Shown: positions 6,392-13,093 of the stretch, one piece after another
How the letters are laid out: each line of letters begins with the position of its first letter
Position numbering within the stretch: the first letter of the stretch is position 1
Made by a program: the position numbers and the translations under genes
From: RBG-16-66-20 sp039931635
Lineage (GTDB): Bacteria; Pseudomonadota; Gammaproteobacteria; Burkholderiales; SG8-39
Direction: 5' to 3'
DNA: 14,224 nt
Assembly: GCA_039931635.1 (NCBI GenBank)
Contig: JBDTRO010000132.1
Location: 1 to 14,224, forward strand
Notes under the pieces: generated by a model
The model's input: the letters and a program-made list of their open reading frames with translations, nothing else
What the model was told of the DNA's origin: nothing
The model's database searches: none

Positions 6392-8129
6392 GCGGCGGGA
6401 CCTGCAACTGCGCGAATCGGCTTGCGAGCGCCGCGAATGCGGCGCGTTCGCTCAGGAAGAAATTCTCCGCGCCAATGCGCCGCGCCAGCCCGGTGCGTTC
6501 CATCACCGCCAGTACGTCGGCATTGGCGCCGCTGAATGCCATCGTGACGCCGTTGCGGCCAAGACTGTCCTGCAGCGACGACAGCATTTCCACGCCGGAC
6601 GCGTCGAGCCGGTTGATGCTCGCCGCGGACACGAGCACGTAGCGCAGCCCGCGATGCTGGTGCTCGAGATGCCGCACTGCCGCCTCGAAGAACGAAACAT
6701 TCACGAATACGAGGGAGGCTTCGAATCGCACGATGCCGACTGCGCTTGTCAGACCCGCGGGGGCTTCCGCCGGCATTTCGCGCATCAGCTGATCGGAGTC
6801 GGGCTCGACGACCTCGACCGTCGGACGCATGCGCCGGTAAATGAACAGGCCGAGCGACACCAGTATGCCGGCGTAGATGCCGTTCTGGATCTGCGGCGCA
6901 TAGGCGATGGTGGCGACGAAAGTCAGGATCGCTGCTACCGCGTCGTCGCGGCTGGCGCGGTGCGCGACGCGCAAGGGGTGCAGGTTGATCAGGCCGGAAA
7001 GCGCCATGACGATGATCGCCGCGAGCACCGGCAGCGGCAGGTGGTACAGCAGGGGCGTGACGAACAGCAGCGCAAGCAGGACGCAAAGCGCGCAGACGAT
7101 GGAGGACACGCCGGTGCGCGCGCCGACGCTCAGATTGAGAGCGGAGCGGGAGAATGAACCGCTCACCGGCATGGTCTGGCTGAGCGCCGCGGCGAGCTTG
7201 GCGAGCCCCTGGCCGATGAGTTCCTGATTTTCGTCCCATTTCGTGCCGGTCCTGATTTCGGCGATTTTCGCGCTTGACATCGCTTCCATGAAACTGATGA
7301 TCGCGATGACGAATGCCGCCGGCAGGAAAATGATCCAGGCGTCCGGCGCGAATTCCGGCAGCGCCAGCGCGGGCAGTCCTCGGGGAATGTCGCCCACGAC
7401 CTGTCCACCATGGCTGGCAAAGCCGGCCGCATAACTGACCGCGGTAAGCAGCACCACGGTGATCAGCACCCCGGGCAGCCGTGGCCAGAGGCGCCGGAAG
7501 GCGATCAACGCGCCCAGCGCGGCTACGGCGAAGGCAATCGAGGGCGGGTGCGCTTGCGCAATGTGCGACAGGACAAACCAGCCGTCGCTCAGCGCATGGC
7601 CGGTTCCCGGTGCCGGCGTACCGACAAGGGCCGGCACCTGGGACAGCGTGATCAGTATGGCTGCCGCGTTCACGAAACCCATCAGGACGGGGTTCGACAG
7701 CAGGTTCATCAGAACGCCGAGCCGAAGGATGCCGAATGCAAGCTGGAACAGTCCCGCAAGCAGCGCCAGGGCGATCGCGCTGGCAATGTATTGCGCCTCG
7801 GTTGCGGGCGCGACTGCCGCGATGCTTGCCGCGGTGACGAGCGCCGTAAGCGCCACCGGGCCGGTCGAGAGCTGGCCGGAGGAACCGAACAAGGCGCCGA
7901 CGATCGTCGGCAGCAGCGCCGCGTAGAGTCCGTAGTACGGCGGCAGCCCGGCCAGCTGCGCATAGGCAAGTGCCTGTGGAATTGCAACCAGCGCGACCGT
8001 GATCCCCGCCAGCACATCGAGGCGCAGGGACTTGGCATTCATGCGCGGCCACCAATCCAGAAACGGCAGCAAGCGCTGCAGCACGGAAGATGCGACCGGC
8101 GTCGCGGGATTCCTTTCGGACACCCCCAA
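6378..8129 (-). CDS. SulP-family anion transporter with STAS domain
   Basis: This is an inner-membrane SulP (SLC26-like) transporter, 583 residues, normal length. The N-terminal signature 'LDVLAGITVALVAIPQALAY' (38-57) followed by 'AGLPPYYGLYAALLP' is typical, as are 'STGPVAL' (88-94) and the long row of hydrophobic segments up to about residue 420. The C-terminal STAS domain (about 455-565) contains 'INRLDASGVEMLSSL' (505-519), with the DxSG site seen in STAS and anti-sigma antagonist folds. Bacterial members carry sulfate, bicarbonate or dicarboxylates; the substrate is undecided. The longest start is TTG 8129 with no good Shine-Dalgarno; GTG at 8123 is as plausible. It starts only 20 bp from the divergent hyi gene. 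Confidence 0.92.
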   Translation of the reverse strand: MGVSERNPATPVASSVLQRLLPFLDWWPRMNAKSLRLDVLAGITVALVAIPQALAYAQLAGLPPYYGLYAALLPTIVGALFGSSGQLSTGPVALTALVTAASIAAVAPATEAQYIASAIALALLAGLFQLAFGILRLGVLMNLLSNPVLMGFVNAAAILITLSQVPALVGTPAPGTGHALSDGWFVLSHIAQAHPPSIAFAVAALGALIAFRRLWPRLPGVLITVVLLTAVSYAAGFASHGGQVVGDIPRGLPALALPEFAPDAWIIFLPAAFVIAIISFMEAMSSAKIAEIRTGTKWDENQELIGQGLAKLAAALSQTMPVSGSFSRSALNLSVGARTGVSSIVCALCVLLALLFVTPLLYHLPLPVLAAIIVMALSGLINLHPLRVAHRASRDDAVAAILTFVATIAYAPQIQNGIYAGILVSLGLFIYRRMRPTVEVVEPDSDQLMREMPAEAPAGLTSAVGIVRFEASLVFVNVSFFEAAVRHLEHQHRGLRYVLVSAASINRLDASGVEMLSSLQDSLGRNGVTMAFSGANADVLAVMERTGLARRIGAENFFLSERAAFAALASRFAQLQVPPPQAA

Positions 8130-8149
8130 TCTTAGCTAACATGCGCTCC
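8130..8149. promoter_or_regulatory. 20-bp divergent gap between the SulP gene and hyi
   Basis: Only 20 bp separate the two start codons, so both promoters must lie at least partly in the opposite coding region, or the transcripts are leaderless. The plus strand carries TTAGCTAACAT (8132-8142), whose TAACAT would sit 7 bp before ATG 8150, as in leaderless genes. No Shine-Dalgarno precedes either start. Confidence 0.3.
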
Positions 8150-8932
8150 ATGCCCAAGCTCGCCGCCAACCTCTCGCTGCTTTTTCCGCAGCTGCCGTTT
8201 CCGGAGCGCTTCGCCGCCGCCGCAAAAGCGGGCTTCCGCTTCGTCGAGTACCAGTTTCCCTATGCCTTCGGCAGCGCGAAGGAAATCGCCGAGCGTGCGC
8301 AAGCCGCGGGCGTGGAGGTCGTATTGCACAACCTGCCCGCGGGCGACGCCGCCAAGGGCGACCGCGGCATCAGCTGCCAGCCGGAACGCGCCGGCGAATT
8401 CCGCGAAAGCGTCGATCGCGCGATCGAGTACGCGAAGGCGGTTGGCTGCCCGCGCATGAACGCGCTCGCCGGAATCGCGCCAGCCGGCGTGTCGCGCGAG
8501 AAGGCGAAGCAAACGCTGGTGGAAAACCTGCGCTACGCGGCGGGCAAGCTCAAGACCGCCGGATTGACGTTGCTCACCGAGCCCTGCAATACGCGCACCA
8601 TCCCGGGTTTCTTCCTGAACAGCTCTAAAGAGGGCGTCGACGTCATCGATGCCGTGGGCGCGGCCAATCTGCTGCTGCAGTACGACGTGTTCCACATGCA
8701 GATCGTCGAGGGTGACATCGCCAAGACGATCGAGCGGCTACTGCCGAGAATCGGCCATATCCAGATCGCCGACGTGCCCGACCGCAACGAGCCCGGCACC
8801 GGCGAAATCAACTTCGCCTGGCTGCTGCCGCACATCGACCGGCTGGGATACAAAGGCTGGATCGGCGCCGAGTACATCCCGAAGGGCGACACGGTTCAAG
8901 GACTGTCGTGGGCAGCGCCTTACCTGAAATAG
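8150..8932 (+). CDS. hyi: Hydroxypyruvate isomerase
   Basis: This enzyme interconverts hydroxypyruvate and tartronate semialdehyde in the cytoplasm. It is 260 residues, the normal Hyi length, with an AP-endonuclease-2-type TIM barrel. Visible hallmarks are the start 'MPKLAANLSLLFPQLPFPER' (1-20), 'GFRFVEYQFPY' (28-38), 'LHNLPAGD' (59-66), metal ligands Glu144 in 'LLTEPCNTR', Asp179 in 'LLQYDVFHMQ', Gln205 in 'HIQIADVP', and Glu240 in 'GAEYIPKG'. ATG 8150 gives the family start; ATG 8141 adds three residues and is also possible. No Shine-Dalgarno is visible. It is the first gene of the glycolate cluster and overlaps glcD by 25 bp. With glyoxylate carboligase, not seen here, it would pass glyoxylate carbon to glycerate. 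Confidence 0.93.
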   Translation: MPKLAANLSLLFPQLPFPERFAAAAKAGFRFVEYQFPYAFGSAKEIAERAQAAGVEVVLHNLPAGDAAKGDRGISCQPERAGEFRESVDRAIEYAKAVGCPRMNALAGIAPAGVSREKAKQTLVENLRYAAGKLKTAGLTLLTEPCNTRTIPGFFLNSSKEGVDVIDAVGAANLLLQYDVFHMQIVEGDIAKTIERLLPRIGHIQIADVPDRNEPGTGEINFAWLLPHIDRLGYKGWIGAEYIPKGDTVQGLSWAAPYLK

Positions 8933-10392
8933 ATTTCCTGCAGCAAAAGAAGGTGGCGGACGCGCTGCGCGCGTTCCTGCCGGAGCGCTCCGTGCTCTGG
9001 CAGCAGGAAGACACGCGGCCCTACGAGTGCGACGGCCTGACCGCCTACCGGCGGCTGCCGATGGTGGTGGCGCTGCCCGAAACCGACGAGCAGGTGCAGC
9101 GGATACTCAGGACCTGCCACGCGCTGGGCGTGCCGGTGGTGCCGCGCGGCGCCGGCACCGGGCTCTCGGGCGGCGCGCTGCCGCCGGGCGACGGCGTGCT
9201 GCTCTCGCTCGCCAAGTTCATGCGCGTCGTGCGCATCGACCCGCTCGCGCGCGTCGCGGTGGTGCAGCCCGGCGTGCGCAACGCCGCGATCTCGGACGTC
9301 GTGGCGCCCTTCGGCCTCTACTACGCGCCCGATCCCTCGAGCCAGATCGCCTGTTCCATCGGCGGCAATGTCGCCGAAAATTCCGGCGGCGTGCATTGCC
9401 TGAAGTACGGATTGACTGTGCATAACGTGCTGCGCGTCCAGGGATATACCATCGAGGGCGAAGCGGTGGATTTCGGCTCCGAAGCGCTGGATTCGGCCGG
9501 CTATGATCTGCTCGCGCTCGCGATCGGATCGGAAGGCCTGCTCGCGGTGACCACCGAAGTTACCGTGAAGCTGCTGCCGAAGCCTGAAATGGCGCGCGTC
9601 ATCATGGCCTCCTTCGACGACGTGCAGAAGGCGGGCGACGCGGTTGCCGCCGTGATCGGAGCCGGCATCATTCCCGCCGGCCTGGAAATGATGGACCGGC
9701 CGGCCACCCATGCCGTCGAGCAGTTCGTGCACGCGGGCTACGACCTCGAGGCCGCCGCGATCCTGCTGTGCGAATCCGACGGCAGCGTCGCCGAGGTCGA
9801 AGACGAAATCGCGCGGATGAAGGCGGTGCTGGAGCGCGCCGGCGCGACCCGGCTGACGGTGTCGCGCGACGATGCCGAGCGGCTGCGCTTCTGGTCGGGG
9901 CGCAAGGCGGCCTTTCCCGCGGTCGGCCGCATCTCGCCCGATTATTACTGCATGGACGGCACGATCCCGAAGAAACGCCTGGGCGAAGTGCTCAATTTCA
10001 TCGGCGCGATGGAAAAGAAGTACGGCCTGCGCTGCCCGAACGTGTTCCATGCAGGCGACGGCAACCTGCATCCGCTGATCCTGTTCGACGCCAACGATCC
10101 GGACGAGTTGAAGCGCACCGAGGAATTCGCCGCCGAAGTGCTGGGCAAATGCATCGAGGTCGGCGGCACCATCACCGGCGAGCATGGCGTCGGGGTGGAG
10201 AAAATCGACCAGATGTGCATGCAGTTCGGCGCCGCCGAGCTGGCGCTGTTCCATGGCGTCAAGCGCGCCTTCGATCCGAAGGGACTGCTCAATCCGGGCA
10301 AGGCGATTCCCGCGTTGTCCCGCTGCGCCGAGTTCGGGCGCATGCACGTGCATGCCGGCAAGCTCGGCAGGCCGGATCTGCCGAGGTTTTGA
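8908..10392 (+). CDS. glcD: Glycolate oxidase, FAD-binding subunit GlcD
   Basis: This is the catalytic flavoprotein subunit of glycolate oxidase (GlcDEF), oxidising glycolate to glyoxylate. It is 494 residues, close to the usual 495-499. The FAD-binding PCMH domain has 'PRGAGTGLSGGALPPGDGVL' (79-98), 'YYAPDPSSQIACSIGGNVAE' (138-157) and 'SGGVHCLKYGLT' (159-170). The C-terminal FAD-oxidase domain has 'YYCMDGTIPKKRL' (346-358), 'NVFHAGDGNLHPLILFD' (378-394), 'GEHGVGVEKI' (424-433) and 'FDPKGLLNPGK' (455-465), holding the catalytic and metal-binding histidines. The start is GTG 8908 inside the end of hyi, with AAGGA (8898-8902) about 5 bp before it, so the two genes are probably translationally coupled. 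It is followed by glcE after only 4 bp. Confidence 0.95.
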   Translation: MGSALPEIDFLQQKKVADALRAFLPERSVLWQQEDTRPYECDGLTAYRRLPMVVALPETDEQVQRILRTCHALGVPVVPRGAGTGLSGGALPPGDGVLLSLAKFMRVVRIDPLARVAVVQPGVRNAAISDVVAPFGLYYAPDPSSQIACSIGGNVAENSGGVHCLKYGLTVHNVLRVQGYTIEGEAVDFGSEALDSAGYDLLALAIGSEGLLAVTTEVTVKLLPKPEMARVIMASFDDVQKAGDAVAAVIGAGIIPAGLEMMDRPATHAVEQFVHAGYDLEAAAILLCESDGSVAEVEDEIARMKAVLERAGATRLTVSRDDAERLRFWSGRKAAFPAVGRISPDYYCMDGTIPKKRLGEVLNFIGAMEKKYGLRCPNVFHAGDGNLHPLILFDANDPDELKRTEEFAAEVLGKCIEVGGTITGEHGVGVEKIDQMCMQFGAAELALFHGVKRAFDPKGLLNPGKAIPALSRCAEFGRMHVHAGKLGRPDLPRF

Positions 10393-10396
10393 ATTC

Positions 10397-11464
10397 TTGG
10401 GCACTGTAGATATAAAAGAATTTTCGGAAAAAATAAAAGCCGCGTCGGCGCAAAGCCGACCATTGCGCATCCGCGGTGGCGGCACGAAGGATTTCTACGG
10501 CAACGCGCCGCGCGGCGAGCTGCTGGAGACGCGCGGTTACGCCGGCGTCGTCGCCTACGAGCCGACCGAACTGGTGATTACCGCGCGCTGCGGCACCTTG
10601 CTTACTGAATTGCACGAGGTGCTTTCCAGGCAGGGGCAATTCCTGCCCTTTGAGCCGCCCGGTTTCGGTCCGGGCGCAACGCTGGGCGGTTGTGTTGCGG
10701 CGGGACTGTCGGGCCCGCGCCGCGCCAGCGCCGGTTCGGTGCGGGACTTCATCCTCGGGGCGAAAATCATCGACGGACGGGGCGACATCCTTTCCTTCGG
10801 CGGCCAGGTCATGAAGAACGTGGCCGGCTACGACGTCTCGCGGTTGCTGACCGGATCGCTGGGCACGCTCGGCCTGATCCTGGAAGTTTCCCTGAAAGTG
10901 CTGCCGCGGCCGGGCGCCGAACTGACGCTGAAGCTGGAAATGCCGCAGGGCAAGGCACTGGAAAATCTGAATCGCTGGGCCGGGCTGCCGCTGCCGATTT
11001 CCGGCAGCGCCTGGTGCGATGGCGATCTCGCGCTGCGCCTGTCAGGTGCCGGTGGGGCTCTGGAGATTGCCGCGCAGAAACTGGGCGGCGAGAAACTGGC
11101 TACGAGCGACGCGGACCGCTTCTGGTCCGGCGTCCGCGAGCAGACGGCGCCGTTTTTTGCGGGCGATACGCCGCTGTGGCGCCTCTCTCTGCCATCGCAC
11201 GCGCCGCAAGTGGAACTGCCGGGCACCCAGCTGATCGAGTGGGGCGGTGCATTGCGCTGGCTTAAAAGCAATGCCGAAGCGACTACGGTGCGCACTGCAA
11301 CGGCACGGTCGGGCGGACACGCGACGTTGTTTCGCGCTGCCGAGAAACCGGCCGGCGCTTTCGCGCCGCTTCCGCCGGTGCTGGCACGCGTGCACCGCGA
11401 ACTCAAGGCTGCCTTCGATCCGGCGGGCATTCTGAACGCCGGCCGGCTGTACCCGGAGTTCTAG
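10397..11464 (+). CDS. glcE: Glycolate oxidase, FAD-binding subunit GlcE
   Basis: This is the second flavin-domain subunit of glycolate oxidase, 355 residues, the usual size. It keeps the PCMH FAD fold, 'PLRIRGGGTKDFYGNAPRGE' (22-41), 'TLGGCVAAGLSGPRRA' (95-110), 'VRDFILGAKIIDGRG' (115-129) and 'VMKNVAGYDVSRLLTGSLGT' (138-157), and has a short C-terminal domain ending in 'HRELKAAFDPAGILNAGRLY', parallel to the GlcD end. No ATG lies near the N-terminus. TTG 10397, 4 bp after the glcD stop, gives a start that lines up with the family, with a GAGG (10383-10386) about 10 bp upstream. The first codons are AT-rich, unlike the neighbourhood. Its TAG overlaps the stop of the antisense gene that follows. 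Confidence 0.93.
   Translation: MGTVDIKEFSEKIKAASAQSRPLRIRGGGTKDFYGNAPRGELLETRGYAGVVAYEPTELVITARCGTLLTELHEVLSRQGQFLPFEPPGFGPGATLGGCVAAGLSGPRRASAGSVRDFILGAKIIDGRGDILSFGGQVMKNVAGYDVSRLLTGSLGTLGLILEVSLKVLPRPGAELTLKLEMPQGKALENLNRWAGLPLPISGSAWCDGDLALRLSGAGGALEIAAQKLGGEKLATSDADRFWSGVREQTAPFFAGDTPLWRLSLPSHAPQVELPGTQLIEWGGALRWLKSNAEATTVRTATARSGGHATLFRAAEKPAGAFAPLPPVLARVHRELKAAFDPAGILNAGRLYPEF
11461..11464. repeat. CTAG shared stop of glcE and the antisense gene
   Basis: The four bases CTAG are read as TAG on both strands: the plus strand stop of glcE (11462-11464) and the minus strand stop of the small membrane protein (11463-11461). The two reading frames overlap by exactly this tetranucleotide. 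Confidence 0.85.
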
Positions 11465-11853
11465 GCCTTGAGTTTTTTCTTGAGCACCTCTACTGCCACG
11501 CGCACCTGGCCCGCGAACGCCGTGGCGGGATATCGGGCCATCAGCCTGCCGTATAACTGGATGGCGAGCGCGGGTTCGCCTGCCTCGCCCGCCTTGTGTG
11601 CCGCCTCGAAAAGCATCTTTTGCTGCGCGAGGCCGCTGGAGGCAGGAGGCGGTGGCGCAGCGGACGCCAAGGCGGGCGTGGGGGCGGCCGCCGGCTCATT
11701 CGTTGGCGCTGCTCCCTGGGCTCCCTTCATGAACGCCTTGAAGCGCTCCTCCTCGGCGAGCTTGCGTTCGTTCCACTTGCGCAGGTTGTGCCGTACAAAA
11801 AATGCGAGCCCCGCCCCGATGACGATCAGCAGCAGCCAGAACATGGTTGTCAT
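11461..11853 (-). CDS. Small membrane-anchored protein with TPR-like C-terminus, antisense within glcDEF
   Basis: I do not recognise a named family. The 130-residue protein has one N-terminal hydrophobic helix (about 4-20, MFWLLLIVIGAGLAFFV), then a basic/charged helix (22-44), an Ala/Pro linker (about 48-72, with four consecutive Pro) and a C-terminal helical pair (76-127) with the spacing of a tetratricopeptide-type repeat: 'LFEAAHKAGEAGEPALAIQL' (81-100) and 'YGRLMARYPATAFAGQVRVA' (101-120). It is probably an inner-membrane protein with a cytoplasmic or periplasmic protein-binding tail. It lies in the opposite direction between glcE (4-bp stop overlap) and glcF (19-bp gap). ATG 11853 has no Shine-Dalgarno; a second ATG three codons in is possible. 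A TATACT (11860-11865) lies 6 bp before the start. The domain order and the clean fit between neighbours favour a real gene. Confidence 0.7.
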   Translation of the reverse strand: MTTMFWLLLIVIGAGLAFFVRHNLRKWNERKLAEEERFKAFMKGAQGAAPTNEPAAAPTPALASAAPPPPASSGLAQQKMLFEAAHKAGEAGEPALAIQLYGRLMARYPATAFAGQVRVAVEVLKKKLKA

Positions 11854-11859
11854 GCATAA

Positions 11860-11865
11860 AGTATA
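11860..11865 (-). promoter_or_regulatory. Candidate -10 box for the antisense membrane protein (leaderless?)
   Basis: TATACT on the minus strand ends 6 bp before ATG 11853, so transcription would start at or next to the start codon. No good -35 is visible upstream, which lies inside glcF. Confidence 0.3.
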
Positions 11866-11872
11866 GCCAGCC

Positions 11873-13084
11873 GTGCAGACTCAGCTTGCCGATTTCATCC
11901 GCGATACGCCCGAAGGTCAGGAGGCGGACGCAATCCTGCGCAAGTGCGTGCATTGCGGTTTCTGCAACGCGACTTGTCCGACTTACCAGCTGCTGGGCGA
12001 CGAACTCGATGGCCCGCGCGGCCGCATCTATCTCATCAAGCAGGTGCTCGAAGGCGTGGCGCCGACCTCGAAGACGCGCCTGCACCTGGACCGCTGCCTG
12101 ACCTGCCGCGCCTGCGAATCCACCTGTCCCTCGGGCGTGCAGTACGGCCGGCTCGCCGACATCGGGCGCGGCATCGTGGAACAGAAGGTCGGGCGCGGCG
12201 CCTGGGAACGGTTCAGGAGATCCGCATTGGCTCGGGTTCTGCCAAGCAGGGGATTGTTTTCGTTGCTGCTGGGTTTGGGCAGGGCGGTGAAGGTTTTTCT
12301 CCCGGCGGCCCTGAAAAACAGGATTCCTCCAGATGCCGCACCTGCAGGTGCCTGGCCCGCTGCGCGCCACCAGCGCCGCATGCTGGTGCTCGCCGGCTGC
12401 GTGCAACCGGCGCTTGCGCCGGCGATCAACGCGGCGGCGGCACGCGTTCTCGACCGCTGCGGCATCTCGCTGATCGAAGCGCCAGGCGCCGCGTGCTGCG
12501 GCGCGGTGCGCTTCCACCTGAATGACCAGGATGCCGGCCGCGATGACATGCGGGCGCTGATCGATGCATGGTGGCCGACGGTCGAGCGCGGCGAAATCGA
12601 GGCCATCGTGATGACCGCCAGCGGCTGCGGCACCACGGTCAAGGAATTTGCGCATCACTTGAAGGATGATCCCCGGTACCTTGAGAAGGCGGAACGAATT
12701 TCGGCGCTGACGAAGGACCTCTGCGAGGTCGTGCCGGAAGAAAGGATCGTGCACAGCGGCAAGGCCGGCCGCGTTGCATTCCAGTCACCCTGTTCCCTGC
12801 AGCACGGGCAGCAGTTGCGCGGCAAGGTCGAAAGGCTGCTGCAGCGCGCGGGCCACGAGCTCGCGCCGGTCGCCGACGGACATCTCTGCTGCGGCTCGGC
12901 CGGCACCTACTCGATCCTCGAGCCGGAACTCTCGGGCAAGCTGCGCGAGCGCAAGCTTTCCGCGCTTGCAGCAGGCGGTGCGCCGACCATCGCCACGGCG
13001 AATATCGGTTGCCTGAGCCACCTGCAGGCGGGCACGCGCACGCCAGTGCGGCACTGGATACAGCTGCTGGACGAGGGCGCGTAG
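11873..13084 (+). CDS. glcF: Glycolate oxidase, iron-sulfur subunit GlcF
   Basis: This is the electron-transfer subunit of glycolate oxidase, 403 residues, the usual length. Two 4Fe-4S sites are intact: Cys25-x2-Cys28-x2-Cys31-x3-Cys35 ('CVHCGFCNATCP') and Cys75-x2-Cys78-x2-Cys81-x3-Cys85 ('CLTCRACESTCP'). Between them lies 'YQLLGDELDGPRGRIYLIKQ' (38-57), the GlcF hallmark. The C-terminal half holds two CCG-type heterodisulfide-reductase-like domains, with 'GAACCGAVRFHLND' (205-218), 'SGCGTTVKEF' (250-259), 'SPCSLQHGQQLR' (305-316) and 'HLCCGSAGTYSILEPELS' (337-354). The start is GTG 11873 (family start MQTQL); no Shine-Dalgarno is present. It is separated from glcE by the antisense gene. It may be reached by read-through or by a promoter inside that gene. 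Confidence 0.95.
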   Translation: MQTQLADFIRDTPEGQEADAILRKCVHCGFCNATCPTYQLLGDELDGPRGRIYLIKQVLEGVAPTSKTRLHLDRCLTCRACESTCPSGVQYGRLADIGRGIVEQKVGRGAWERFRRSALARVLPSRGLFSLLLGLGRAVKVFLPAALKNRIPPDAAPAGAWPAARHQRRMLVLAGCVQPALAPAINAAAARVLDRCGISLIEAPGAACCGAVRFHLNDQDAGRDDMRALIDAWWPTVERGEIEAIVMTASGCGTTVKEFAHHLKDDPRYLEKAERISALTKDLCEVVPEERIVHSGKAGRVAFQSPCSLQHGQQLRGKVERLLQRAGHELAPVADGHLCCGSAGTYSILEPELSGKLRERKLSALAAGGAPTIATANIGCLSHLQAGTRTPVRHWIQLLDEGA

Positions 13085-13093
13085 AATTTGCGC

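Noticed and set aside
6106..8169. 687-codon minus-strand open frame overlapping the SulP gene
   Set aside because: It is out of frame with the clear SulP protein, Arg/Ala rich and without family features.
8920..10485. 521-codon minus-strand open frame opposite glcD
   Set aside because: It is a shadow frame of glcD; the plus strand has all GlcD motifs.
11467..11484. CTTGAG-T6-CTTGAG after glcE as a rho-independent terminator
   Set aside because: The T-run is not preceded by a stable hairpin and is explained by Lys codons of the antisense gene (LKKKLKA ending).
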